Shown here: positions 47,701-57,478 of the stretch, piece after piece
Layout: each line of letters opens with the position of its first letter
Position numbering within the stretch: position 1 is the stretch's first letter
NCBI GenBank assembly: GCA_963920705.1
Contig: OY987233.1
Location: 2,408,001 to 2,472,000 of the forward strand
Source: Odiellus spinosus
Taxonomy: Eukaryota > Arthropoda > Arachnida > Opiliones > Phalangiidae
Length of the DNA stretch: 64,000 bases
Reading direction: 5' to 3'
Program-made: the position numbers and the translations under genes
The notes under the pieces: model-generated
Told to the model about the DNA's origin: nothing
The model's input: the letters and a program-made list of their open reading frames with translations, nothing else
Databases searched by the model: none

Positions 47701-50700
47701 GATTCCCCGTAAATTTTACGTATTTTGCTCTATTTTAATTTTTGAACATTACTAAAGTTATCTCTGTCATACTGTCGAATAAGTTCGGAGTCTTGTTCAA
47801 AAATTAAATAGACCAAAATAAGTCAAATTTACGAGGAATGTTAATGCACGACAAGACAGATGAGATCTTTTAATATAATTTAAAAATAAAATCAAGTCAA
47901 TTTAAAACTCATTTAAAATTGACAAAAATATCTGAATTAAGAAAGACTGAATTCTTGAGGAATCTAGACAGAGGAGATCTTCAACTACAATTTAAAACGA
48001 ATTAAATTTAATCTGAAGACTTACTATACATACATGGGCTAGCCTAAAAATTGTTACTAATAAAATAGATAAATATATAAAAAGCTCAGTTTGGCTTGAT
48101 CAACTTGTTAGTTTAGCGGCAGCGTCACTGTAGACGTCACTCATCCCCAAGAGTTCCGGGGACGTCGACGCTCAACTTCCGAAAAAGGACTCCTCCCTTT
48201 TATATATTTATCTATTGTCTTCATTATTAGAGCTTTAATTTGGCTGTTAACATCCCGTTTCATTAGCATTTTAGCAACATGGTGTTTAATAATCTCGGAA
48301 GGTTTACAATTTTTTAAAGACTGGTGATTTGGTTGAGGTTATTTTATGTCCAGTTAACAATACCAGATTATTTACAGTCCCCAGCGGATTTTAATATATT
48401 ATAACCAAATCCTGCCCCTTACTTTTAATTTAAATTCAATTTTAATTACTTCATGGTAATTTAGATTTTTCAACAAACCCATTTAAGAATAATTTATCAA
48501 TATTACCTATTGTGAGCCGTTCCTCTTTTTCCACGAAGATTAAATTCATTTGGTCTGGAAAACAAAATACATTTGGATGTTAATAACAATGGTTGGACAA
48601 TAAATAAATATCAATAGAATGCCAAAGCAAGATGGAAGCATAGAAAATATAGTAAAAGGAATAGAAGCTTTCTTATTCCCAGTACAAACTCTCGGGCCCC
48701 GGGCTAGTTGAGCTCAGATTATCTCAATCGAGGGGTATTTCTATTTCCCGTAGCTATCCTATTGGCTATTTAAAACATCGTCTGCTCAAGAAATTCTGGT
48801 AAAGATTTAGGGTTAACCGTTACGCCTGGATAATGTGGATATTGATAGGTCTCGACTCTTTTCGTGTACGTATAATAAGTAAATTTAGTATTATCTCATC
48901 CCCTTCCACAATACGTAATATGGGAATACTTTTATTTTTAATAATACTATTATTATTTATAAGTTTATAACCGAATGACCGATTATGGACTGAGCAGCCG
49001 ACAACAAGATTAAAGACTAAATAACAGACTAGCGTTTTTAGTCTTTGCTGGACGGGAAATATGAAATCATCACATCATAGATGGCACTTATTTCCGGAAG
49101 TAGAATTCCCTCAGTTTTTAACTGTGGCAGCTACTACCCAAAGCTTCTATTCCTTTTACTATATTTTCTATGATGGAAGCCTGGGGTTTGAACTTCTCAA
49201 AGTTTATTTTATGCAAGAATGGCAAGAATAAAGTGTGGGAATGACGGATTTCTTTGTCACACACTCATAATCAAGCAGTTCTTCATAACAGAAAATAATA
49301 TATGACCTTAGACTATAAATTTTTGAAAGGTTTGATGGTTTTATTTACCAGTATAACCATGAATTTATACATCCCACATGAATATCCAATTGTAGCCTTA
49401 CCCCATAGTCCATTCCCAAAAGGTAATAGGAGGAGCCTAATTTTCCCGCCAAACAAGTGACGTCATGTGACGTAATTTCTCGAGCCAATAAAATCGAAAC
49501 CGGAGATGGAATATTAGGGGGCTGGCTTATGAGGGAGAAAAATAGAACTTATAGAAGAGCACTGGCTATATTTTCGTACGTTTCGGTTTGTTGAATTTGT
49601 TCACCGATTTTTCTTAAAATTAAGATATTAAAAGGCTAAAAAGTTTGAAATTAATTTTTATAAAATGACGGAATGCAATCCCGACCTCCTAAAAGCAAGT
49701 TTCTTTATTTTTCTTCAAATTTTTTACACTCTTATTCGTGGATTTCGTTTGGGAATCATTTTTCTTTTCTTATTCATTATAAACTTCAATCTTAAGTATC
49801 AATTAAAATCGTAAAAATAAAGCGCATTTAGGAAAATAGGAATATGAGGCCGATAGGAATTTAACAACAACACGTCGTCTGCTACTATCTAACAGAAAAA
49901 AAAAAAAACTGATTCAAATTTCCGCCATAGGCTCCACCCATCCCCGAAAGGGAGGCGACGCGGTATAAGCCCGATGGATATTCATGAGGGATGTATAAAT
50001 TCATGGTATAACACATTAATAATATACCCTGTACATATTTAGTTTATAAAACCAAGACCAATCGTTAGGCTTAATTCTCTATGGGCTAGGTACTCGGTTC
50101 TGTAATTAATCACCTATGGTGTATTGGAGTACCAAGTACCACCTATAAATTATTTACCACAACATGTTTTTGATCTTTCAAATTGTTATTATTTCCATTG
50201 TTAGACGTAAGATTATTATTAATTTCAGCATAAGCCTATAAATTCTTCACCCGTAAGTTTGAGTTCCCCATAGATCACTTCGTATTAGGCACTATACAGA
50301 AGAGATAGAAATTTCCAGCCCTACGCCACCTCGGAGAAACCTAGTTAATTCTCACTACCCCGCCTCATTCCTCTTGACAGGAAACAGGTAGTACCAGCGT
50401 GCATTGGGAGATTTTCAAGCTAACACCACTAGATGGATTCGAGTCTACCCCAATTCAGATTAACTTCAATAGTCAACTAACCCTAGACTGTGATATTAAG
50501 TACTTACGAAAAGGTTTGATTCTGTCTGTCAGGTTTTTCTCGATTACGAAATTCTCCATTAACAGTTTGAGGCGTTCGTCTGGTATTTTGTCTGAAAAAT
50601 AAACTTTAGTTAATTCGAAGTACTTGGTAAATTCTTCCACCATGACAATAATCAAATTATCAAACCTATTAACCATAGTACATATTTTAGTTTCCTAAAG

Positions 50701-51027
50701 TGGAACATGTTTAACGTAACATGTTTGAGTTGTACAAAATATGCCCATACAGGGAAGCATGGACAATTTGTCCGGGACAAAACTATTATCTAGGAATCTA
50801 CTATCTAGTTGTTCGGCCTGCTCCACCTCCATTAAGATGTTATATCCAAATCCAATACCCTAAATATATTAAGCCTTTGCAAACTATGCCTACCTTGATT
50901 CCGCAGGGTCCCGTCCAGTTATTTTTTTAATAGATTCGTCTATTTCCTTTAGATTACTCGAAGCTGCTTCAAATTCACTTTTAAGTTTATCAAACAAAGC
51001 GTTGTTATCGGCAATTATCGCTGCCAT
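38756..51027 (-). CDS. Pnn: Pinin, 443 aa, nine coding exons
   Basis: Exons in coding order: 51027-50894, 50591-50508, 48554-48507, 45150-45069, 44598-44501, 44399-44324, 43406-43251, 40924-40786, 39270-38756. All are GT-AG with matching phases, and the total is 1332 nt including stop. The start ATG has a good context (GAAATGG). Residues 1-44 form the pinin N-terminal helix ending ITGRDPAES. Residues ~117-275 are the conserved pinin core: LQSSIVATPREVKSRRD, RNRRMFGMILGTLQKFQ, a long Glu/Lys/Arg coiled coil (IEQKLEEAANKEKEEIRKER) and KCAPSVAYKPKKSCPES. Human pinin reads RNRRIFGLLMGTLQKF at the second. The last exon is acidic (Asp/Glu/Val/Pro-rich) and has no Ser/Arg tail, shorter than vertebrate pinin (~717 aa). 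In known systems pinin is nuclear and works with exon-junction and splicing complexes. Confidence 0.95.
39492..40086. mobile_element. P-element-like non-autonomous transposon, 595 bp, pinin intron 8
   Basis: Perfect 34-bp inverted tips begin CATGGATTAAATAAACTTAC. A 7-bp duplication AGTGAAC flanks it (39485-39491, 40087-40093). There is no transposase frame. The tip shares its first 10 bases with the element at 10136, but the interiors differ. Confidence 0.8.
41047..42414. mobile_element. Palindromic element, ~1.37 kb, pinin intron 7
   Basis: The two halves are inverted copies meeting near 41700, with shared blocks such as TGGTTTCACCTAGGCA, CAACCATGGGT, GGCAGATCC, GTAGGACCCC and TGACGTCATGTGGCCCAACT. 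An inner pair of CATACAGGGTGTTTC ends (41525-41865) marks a second palindrome at its core. Non-coding. Confidence 0.8.
41525..41865. mobile_element. Inner CAGGGTGTTTC palindrome
   Basis: TATACATACAGGGTGTTTC at the left and GAAACACCCTGTATGTATAA at the right. Inside are GGTAGGACCGATCTACAGGG and its inverse. Such CAGGGTGT ends are widespread in arthropod repeats. Confidence 0.7.
42616..43069. mobile_element. MITE family A, full-length, pinin intron 7
   Basis: It runs from TTAAGGGAGAATGCGACCTA to GCTTGTATTCTCTATTTAA, with the GTGTAAGGTCTAGCGACC stem subtype and an A homopolymer of ~23 near the right end. Confidence 0.8.
43407..44323 (-). other. Pinin intron 6
   Basis: No repeat or nested gene recognised. 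G+C rises near 43500-43900 without a readable product. Confidence 0.45.
44599..45068 (-). other. Pinin intron 4
   Basis: Nothing recognised besides the splice sites. Confidence 0.45.
45437..48003. repeat. Tandem duplication of a ~750-bp self-complementary unit, pinin intron 3
   Basis: Unit 1 (45437-47235, counting the insert at 46049) and unit 2 (47236-48003) share ordered blocks. Examples are AATCTAATCACAA, ACTACAATGTAAACCTAATC, CATTAACTA, AAAGTGTTTAATTT, TATTTAACTTGTTTTTCC and TACGTTTCTTTTCAATTCAG. Each unit also folds on itself: GAGATCTTTTA and TAAGATCTC, CTGAATTAAGAA and TTCAATTCAG. Confidence 0.75.
46049..47084. mobile_element. Palindromic element, ~1.04 kb, inserted in duplication unit 1
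   Basis: Tips are GGGGGGTACGG and CGTACCCCCC, with inverted arms of ~500 bp sharing GGGTAGTTTAATGGGG, CACCAAAACATTT, CGATGTCGAGTAGC and AATATGTTTCACCAGACAAA. Non-coding. It is absent from unit 2. Confidence 0.85.
48004..48506 (-). other. Pinin intron 3, remainder
   Basis: A G+C-rich hairpin-like patch (about 48112-48175, CGGCAGCGTCACTGTAGACG and GGACGTCGACGC) is present. It was checked against tRNA-like folding and no cloverleaf was seen. Confidence 0.4.
48640..49171. mobile_element. Non-autonomous transposon, 532 bp, 9-bp duplication, pinin intron 2
   Basis: Perfect ~33-bp inverted tips begin ATAGAAAATATAGTAAAAGG. The 9-bp duplication GATGGAAGC flanks it (48631-48639, 49172-49180), which fits Mutator-like elements. 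If the tips are instead taken as CATAG..CTATG, the duplication is the 7-bp ATGGAAG, as in the P-like elements. No transposase frame. Confidence 0.8.
49358..50005. mobile_element. P-element-like non-autonomous transposon, 648 bp, pinin intron 2
   Basis: Inverted tips are CATGAATTTATACATCCC, then .CATGAATATCCA with one mismatch. The 7-bp duplication GTATAAC lies at 49351-49357 and 50006-50012. No transposase frame. Confidence 0.8.
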
Positions 51028-51831
51028 TTCACGAATTCGCACGTCTTTAATACTAAAATGCAGCAATGTTGAATGACCAGAAGAATATTTTACTTCCACC
51101 AATCAAGAAGGATCAGACAAGGAGACGAAAAGTGGGGACGGCGCAGTTCCTACTGCGTCGGCCTAAACTCCCACTCTGGGAGAACGGGCGTAGAGATGTT
51201 TCATGGTAAAATGTTGTGACGTGGGTAAAACGGATCCTTTATCAGCTTCGTAGTAGCCACCGACGCTAGTGACCACGTGACAACAGTTTACCTCGAGAAT
51301 TTCCTATCCCCTTTTCCACCCGAGTGGGAGGTTGGCTCTTCTCTCTCTAACTCAACGCAGCCCTACTTTTCCCCTCCTTGTCTCATCCTTCTTGCACCAA
51401 TCCACCATAGAGGCAAGAAGGATCAGACGGGTAGTATTTCTAGCCTCTATGCTTCCACCACGAGTGAACTGTCAGAACCGTATCTTCTGTATGGGTGTAT
51501 CACTGTGTGTGTAATAGAGTTAGGTTCGTTCATGTGGTTCTCGGGAAAGTAAATAGTTGGTGTTTCTCAACTTTCTGTCGTTACCATGTTCTCTTTACTA
51601 GGTCTGGGAATAATGTGTTTTTAGAGAGTTCTCCGGATCAATTACTCATCGTCATAGTGTCTTGAATAACTAAACTGGTCCAACCAGCAACCCAGTTTAA
51701 TATTTTTAATAAAATATTAATATCAATAAACTTGTGTCTGGACCAGTGAGCCTTAGTTTCTGAATCAAAAACTGGTCCAAGTAATGATACGCTGGTTTTC
51801 GACTTGTTTTACACCCGAGCAGGGTCGGAAA
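51028..51831 (-). promoter_or_regulatory. Pinin upstream region
   Basis: The sequence 5' of the pinin start is G+C-richer than most of the window, as expected near a housekeeping promoter. Stops close the frame upstream of the ATG with no earlier in-frame ATG. AAGGATCAGAC occurs twice (51109 and 51418). No TATA box was convincing. Confidence 0.35.
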
Positions 51832-52056
51832 TAATGAAAATTTTCTTATTGGACGAATGTCCAGTAGCACCCTTTAACAAATTCAAAAATTACCGGACAT
51901 TTAAAAAAATTAGCAGACATTGCTAAATTTCCTGTATTAATAAGTACTTTTTCTTATCGGACAAATTTCCAGTGACCCCCTCTCAAAAATAAAAAGTTAT
52001 GGGACATTTGGAAAATTTATCGAACAATGTCCAGTGGCTTGTCTTATTTCCGTCCC
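51832..52056. mobile_element. Short repeat family N, copy 2
   Basis: It runs from GGGTCGGAAATAATGAAAAT to CTTATTTCCGTCCC. It is collinear with the copy at 24650-24878 (TTGGACGAATGTCCAGTAGC, TTCTTATCGGACAAA, CCCTCTCAAAAATAAAAAGT). Confidence 0.8.
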
Positions 52057-52400
52057 AGCACCCAAGCCACATTCAGTCAGTTTTTTTTTGTTTTTTTTTT
52101 TTCTCTCCTGGTTAGTAGACGAGCTAGGGTCAGAGGCCTTACAGCTCCAGTAATTATAGTAAAATTACATTAAATTATACAAGTAAATTTAAAATTAATT
52201 TTAAAACAAAATTAACACTGATAGCTGATCTATTTGGAGTTAGATCGTTACTTCCAATGTTCATTTCTTCCAACGTCTAAAATCGGTGGAAGAAACGGAC
52301 GGCACGGCGAGGGCGTTACTTCCAACGACTCCTCTGATTGGTTGATAAAATATTTTAGTAGGAAAACTCCATAGTTGGAAAAGGGTATTATCGTGGAAAT

Positions 52401-53567
52401 GGTGTCATAGCCTGGAAAATGGTGTCAAAGCGTGGAAAATGGTGTCAAAGCGTGGAAAATGGTGTCAAAGCGTGGAAAATGGTGTCAAAGCGTGGAAAAT
52501 GGTGTCAAAGCGTGGAAAATGGTGTCAAAGCGTGGAAAATGGTGTCAAAGCGTGGAAAATGGTGTCAAAGCGTGGAAAATGGTGTCAAAGCGTGGAAAAT
52601 GGTGTCAAAGCCTGGAAAATGGTGTCAAAGCCTGGAAAATGGTGTCAAAGCGTGGAAAATGGTGTCAAAGCGTGGAAAATGGTGTCAAAGCGTGGAAAAT
52701 GGTGTCAAAGCGTGGAAAATGGTGTCAAAGCGTGGAAAATGGTGTCAAAGCGTGGAAAATGGTGTCAAAGCGTGGAAAATGGTGTCAAAGCGTGGAAAAT
52801 GGTGTCAAAGCGTGGAAAATGGTGTCAAAGCCTGGAAAATGGTGTCAAAGCGTGGAAAATGGTGTCAAAGCGTGGAAAACGGTGTCAAAGCGTGGAAAAC
52901 GGTGTCAAAGCGTGGAAAATGGTGTCAAAGCGTGGAAAACGGTGTCAAAGCGTGGAAAACGGTGTCAAAGCCTGGAAAATGGTGTCAAAGCCTGGAAAAT
53001 GGTGTCAAAGCCTGGAAAATGGTGTCAAAGCCTGGAAAATGGTGTCAAAGCCTGGAAAATGGTGTCAAAGCGTGGAAAATGGTGTCAAAGCGTGGAAAAT
53101 GGTGTCAAAGCGTGGAAAATGGTGTCAAAGCGTGGAAAATGGTGTCAAAGCGTGGAAAATGGTGTCAAAGCGTGGAAAATGGTGTCAAAGCGTGGAAAAT
53201 GGTGTCAAAGCGTGGAAAATGGTGTCAAAGCGTGGAAAATGGTGTCAAAGCGTGGAAAATGGTGTCAAAGCGTGGAAAATGGTGTCAAAGCGTGGAAAAT
53301 GTTGTCAAAGCGTGGAAAATGTTGTCAAAGCGTGGAAAATGGTGTCAAAGCGTGGAAAATGGTGTCAAAGCGTGGAAAATGGTGTCAAAGCGTGGAAAAT
53401 GGTGTCAAAGCGTGGAAAACGGTGTCAAAGCGTGGAAAACGGTGTCAAAGCGTGGAAAATGGTGTCAAAGCGTGGAAAATGGTGTCAAAGCGTGGAAAAT
53501 GGTGTCAAAGCGTGGAAAATGGTGTCAAAGCGTGGAAAATGGTGTCAAAGCGTGGAAAATGGTGTCA
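52401..53567 (+). repeat. 20-bp satellite array, left arm, ~58 units
   Basis: Head-to-tail GGTGTCAAAGCGTGGAAAAT. Variants are almost confined to G/C at position 12, T/C at position 20 and a few G/T near position 2, often in short runs of neighbouring units. The unit has no stop in any forward frame, so it gives three overlapping long frames. The 20-bp period makes a 20-residue repeat (VSKRGKWCQSVENGVKAWKM). These are not taken as genes. Confidence 0.97.
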
Positions 53568-53581
53568 TGGTGGAAATACAT

Positions 53582-53650
53582 GTAGAGAAATTATTTACGA
53601 AATACTCATGACGTAATACGTCATGAGTATTTCGTAAATAATTTCTCTAC
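53582..53650. repeat. Perfect inverted repeat, 34-bp arms, 1-bp spacer
   Basis: Arms 53582-53615 and 53617-53650 are exact complements. The left arm starts GTAGAGAAATTATTTACGAA and the centre is CATGACGTAATACGTCATG. It abuts the inner edge of the left satellite array. The last ~13 bases (AATTTCTCTACAT) are repeated once more to the right. Confidence 0.95.
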
Positions 53651-54512
53651 ATAATTTCTCTACATTTATAGCGCAGCTCTTATCCCATTATTCTCTTGAT
53701 TACCTCATCTCTCTAGTCACGCTATCTTATATCTAGATGGCGCATAGTTGCATAGATGGAACGAATACATTTTATGCGCGAAGTTTAAATTGACATATTT
53801 TACTACACTACACATACAAAAATGCATTTTTAAAATATAAATTTATTTATTAAAAAAAAACTAAAGATTTTTTGAAGACTAGCAATTTCCCTTTCCTTTA
53901 AAATTTAACAATTGTAATTTATCTTTTGATTTCATTTATTTTCTGGCTAGATGTCCCCCTAGTCTCAAACAATGCACTCTTGACATTAGATCTAGTGCCG
54001 CGCAGTTCAAGCATGGTTTAACTGTTTGAAAGCAGCAAGTTCACACCGACCTTTGACTGTTTATTAAACATTATCATTTACACTTTTTGGTGCATTTTTT
54101 CAAAATGTGTGAAAATCTTGAGTTATTTTCGTGAAAATAGTTATTTCTATAGGACAGGTATTTTTAAGAATTCTTCCTTTCAGGGGAAAAAGTCAAGACT
54201 TGAGATATTTCCCGAAATTTTGGAAAATAGGGTACTTTACAGACCAAATAACATTTTTAGGGTATTTTATGGATGTGGTGTTGATTATTTATATATGTTG
54301 TAACTTAAACCTAAACCTAACTGTAAATTAAACCTAAAGCTAACTGACTTAAACCTAAAACTAGCTGTAAATTAAAGCTAAACTAAATCTAACCGTTAAA
54401 ATGTAACTTAAAATTAACTTATAGAAATTATATTCTTATAGAGCCAGCGCCACAAGGTCGCGAAAGGGGTGAAGCCCTGACCACGATGAAATTCTCTCTC
54501 TCACGCAAACTG
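53651..54512. other. No gene seen, inside the satellite-armed element
   Basis: A+T-rich. A TTAAACCTAAA-type low-complexity run lies at 54300-54420. Confidence 0.45.
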
Positions 54513-54632
54513 TATAATTAAAATAAGGCGAGTATAATTAAAATAAGGCGACTGTATTTAATATAAGGCGACTGTATTTAATATAAGGCGACTGTATTTA
54601 ATATAAGGCGAGTATAATTAATATTAGGTAAC
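54513..54632. repeat. 20-bp minisatellite AAGGCGACTGTATTTAATAT
   Basis: About six units, the outer ones with AGTATAATTAAAATAAGGCG variants. It recurs inverted at 55236-55440. Confidence 0.85.
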
Positions 54633-54659
54633 GTGCACCCTTATAATTCATATTTGCTT

Positions 54660-55008
54660 CTAATACAAGTTCTTTCTTATATTTCAAGTTCTTCCTAATA
54701 ATTCAAGTTCTTCCTAATAATTCAAGTTCTTCCTAATAATTCGAGTTCTTCCTAATAATTCGAGTTCTTCCTAATAATTCGAGTTCTTCCTAATAATTCG
54801 AGTTCTTCCTATAATAATTCGAGTTCTTCCTAATAATTCGAGTTCTTCCTAATAATTCGAGTTCTTCCTAATAATTCGAGTTCTTCCTAATAATTCGAGT
54901 TCTTCCTAATAATTCGAGTTCTTCCTAATAATTCGAGTTCTTCCTAATAATTCGAGTTCTTCCTAATAATTCGAGTTCTTCCTAATAATTCGAGTTCTTC
55001 CTAATAAT
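54660..55008. repeat. 19-bp minisatellite AATTCGAGTTCTTCCTAAT
   Basis: About 18 units. The first few read TTCAAG in place of TTCGAG, and one unit has an extra ATA. Confidence 0.9.
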
Positions 55009-55165
55009 TCAAATTTGCGTCTAATAATTCAAATTTGCGTCTAATAATTCAAATTTGCGTCTAATAATTCAAGTTCTTCCTAATAATTCAAGTTTGCGTC
55101 TAATAATTCAAGTTTTACCTAAAAATTCAAGTTGTTTGTAATATTTCAAGTTGTTTGTAATTCAG
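55009..55165. repeat. 20-bp minisatellite AATTCAAATTTGCGTCTAAT and variants
   Basis: Three exact units, followed by TTCCTAATAATTCAAG, TTTGCGTC, TTTTACCTAAAAATTCAAG and TTGTTTGTAAT variants. Confidence 0.8.
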
Positions 55166-55171
55166 GGTTAG

Positions 55172-55198
55172 GATATAACCTAACCTAACCTAACTTGA
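55172..55198. repeat. Short CCTAA run
   Basis: AACCTAACCTAACCTAACTT at the turn of the inverted minisatellites. It is the complement of TTAGG, the insect telomere unit, but far too short to be a telomere. Confidence 0.6.
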
Positions 55199-55235
55199 AT
55201 TATATTAGAAACAACTTGAATTATTAGAACTGCAG

Positions 55236-55440
55236 TCACCTTATATTAATTACAGTCGCCTTATATTAATTACAGTCGCCTTATATTAATTACAGTCGCC
55301 TTATATTAATTACAGTCGCCTTATATTAATTACAGTCGCCTTATATTAATTACTGTCGCCTTATATTAAATATAGTCGCCTTATATTAAATATAGTCGCC
55401 TTATATTAATTATACTCGCCTTATATTTAATAAAAGTGAC
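55236..55440. repeat. 20-bp minisatellite GCCTTATATTAATTACAGTC
   Basis: About ten units, with ATTAAATATAGTC variants at the right. It is the inverse of the array at 54513-54632. Confidence 0.9.
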
Positions 55441-55477
55441 ATTATATTTAATATAGTTGTCTTATATTTAAAACAAA

Positions 55478-55640
55478 TCCTAACCTTGAATTATTATAAA
55501 CAACTTGAATTATTACAAACAACTTGAATTATTACAAACAACTTGAATTATTACAAACAACTTGAATTTTTAGGTAAAACTTGAATTATTAGACGCAAAC
55601 TTGAATTATTAGACGCAAACTTGAATTATTAGAATTACAG
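55478..55640. repeat. 20-bp minisatellite ATTATTACAAACAACTTGAA
   Basis: Four units, then ATTATTAGACGCAAACTTGA units. It is the inverse of the 55009-55165 variants. Confidence 0.85.
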
Positions 55641-55880
55641 TCGCGTTATATTTATTACACTCGGCTAATATTAAATACAGTCAACTTATATTAATTAGAG
55701 TCGCCTTATATTAATTACAGTCGCCTTGTATTAATTACAGTCGCCTTATATTTAAAATAAGTGGCATTTTATTAATTAAAGGTGTCTTATATTTAATATA
55801 AGTGACCTTATATTTAATATAAGTGGCCTTATTTTTATAACAGTCGTCTTATATTTATTAAAGTTGTCTTATATTTAAAA
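55641..55880. repeat. Degenerate TTATATTAATTACAGTCGCC units
   Basis: About a dozen decayed units of the 55236 array type, with GTGGCCTTAT and GTGTCTTAT variants. Confidence 0.7.
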
Positions 55881-56567
55881 CAAATGTTGAATTAAGTCCT
55901 GAACGGCGCCCCATACCCCTTTAAAGTTTATAAAAACTAAAAATACCCCCTTTGTCAAGCTAGCTTATGAATTCATTTTACTAGCCTCGCGCCAGCAAAA
56001 TTCCTAGCCTCCCTCGTTTCTCAATTTACCTGAGAGAACCATACCTATGGCCATGTATTTTCGACACGGTGCCCGCATTTTCCCGCTAAAATTTGGCTCT
56101 TTGGAGCCGCGGTCGACCCCTTTTTATAAAAATAAGATTTGCTTTCTCTCGGACTCTAAGAAGCCGAGCGAGGGTCCCCTCCCTTTTTTTTTTTTTGGGC
56201 TTCAGTTCATAATTTGTTTTCAACAACCACGCCTTGCTCTTAGAAAGTCTAAGCAACCGGCTCCTAATATTTTGTTGAAACTAGTTCCCAACTCTTGACC
56301 ATCGTCAATGTATTTTACAAAATATTCAAACTATTTCCAATTAAACTAGTTATTAAATTATAGAGTCTTAATTTAGTTAATTTTACTAACTCTAACAAAC
56401 ATTACACACATCAAATCAAGTCGCTCGGACGTCTTTAAGAAGTATTTCAGTCTACTTCGTCAACGCTCTACCTCAACCGCCATTCGTTTAACTCGACTAG
56501 TTATATCGTGTGAAAAATTTTGTCTTGGTAATAGACGATAACATAACATCTGACTACGTCTCAACCT
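55881..56567. other. No gene seen
   Basis: An 83-codon frame at 56047-56298 (+) has no motif and contains a T homopolymer. It is not accepted. Confidence 0.4.
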
Positions 56568-56735
56568 TGAAAAAATGCCCCATCTTCAGTTTAAACGGGT
56601 TCTATTTAACGGCTCTTTTTGTTAGTGTCAAGGTAGGAAAAAGTATAGAAAATCCTATACTTTGTACCAGCCCTGAAAAAAAATTGCCCATCTTCAATAC
56701 AAAAAGGTGCTTTTTAACGGCTCTTTTATTCGTTT
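56568..56735. repeat. Direct duplication, ~100-bp period
   Basis: TTGAAAAAATGCCCCATCTT, GGTTCTATTTAACGGCTCTTTT recur as CTGAAAAAAAATTGCCCATC, GGTGCTTTTTAACGGCTCTTTT. Confidence 0.7.
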
Positions 56736-57478
56736 CCAAGATTATTTTATAATACGGCCTATTTTAGTCAAAATATGATTCTTATTTTTAATGTTTTTTT
56801 TTTATTTTAATATAATTTTTTAATTTCTGTCCATTCTCGGATTTGTAATTATACAAAAACTTATCTTCAAGCTGGGTTTTTTAAGGTGTGAGACTTTGAA
56901 ACCATTTTCAAAGTCTTTAGCGTGAACATAGATATTGAGAGGTCAGAGGCACGAGAGAGTGCCAGTGTAAATATTATAACCTTTTACCAGTACAATAATA
57001 ACGGAATATGGACACAACACACGCCCAAAAAATAGGTCAAGAGTGCTATCTATCAACCGTTACTTTGGCACAAGTTAAATCATAACTGATATATAATTTG
57101 TCTGGAATTACTTAAACACCATCCGTGAATAAACCAATTATTTCTATATGCCAAATCTGTTTGAAATTGATTCCCAAAGCAATTCGAATGTTCAAACTGA
57201 CTTTTCAAGCAAACAGTACTATTTTCTGTTTAAGGATCGATACTGCTGACCCCAAACTTTTACGATCTGAAATATCGAAAACGGTTTCAAATGTGGCTAG
57301 AACATCCTCGGCTCATTAGCAACTTCTACAAATACACATGACCTACAGTGGCGCTATATTTGATCTCATAGTAGCGTGAAATTTAAAAATTATGTTTTCA
57401 CCACAAAAACTGACCTTAAACCCAAATATTCTTTAGATAAATAGGCATTCTAATAATACAAATTCATAAATAACCCGT
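56736..57478. other. No gene seen; traces of other repeats
   Basis: ATTTCTGTCC..TCTCGGATTTGTAATTATACAAAAAC (56820-56858) recalls the ends of the 5686 element. AAGCTGGG..GTGTGAGAC and GTGGCTAGAACATCCTCGGCT (56877-57315) recall family E-type tips. Confidence 0.35.

Noticed and set aside
48112-48175. tRNA-like G+C-rich patch
   Set aside because: No cloverleaf, no A-box/B-box pair and no CCA-adjacent acceptor stem could be formed by eye.
50473-50676. 67-codon minus-strand frame overlapping pinin exon 2
   Set aside because: Splice sites and phase place the real pinin reading in another frame of 50591-50508.
52419-53616. Three overlapping ~390-codon frames coding a 20-residue repeat protein
   Set aside because: The 20-bp satellite unit lacks stops in all three forward frames, so long frames arise automatically. 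All three frames give the same repeating peptide, with no unique domain.
55172-55198. Telomere or telomere junction
   Set aside because: Only about three CCTAA units. Similar short runs occur at 21965 and 34860 inside other repeats.
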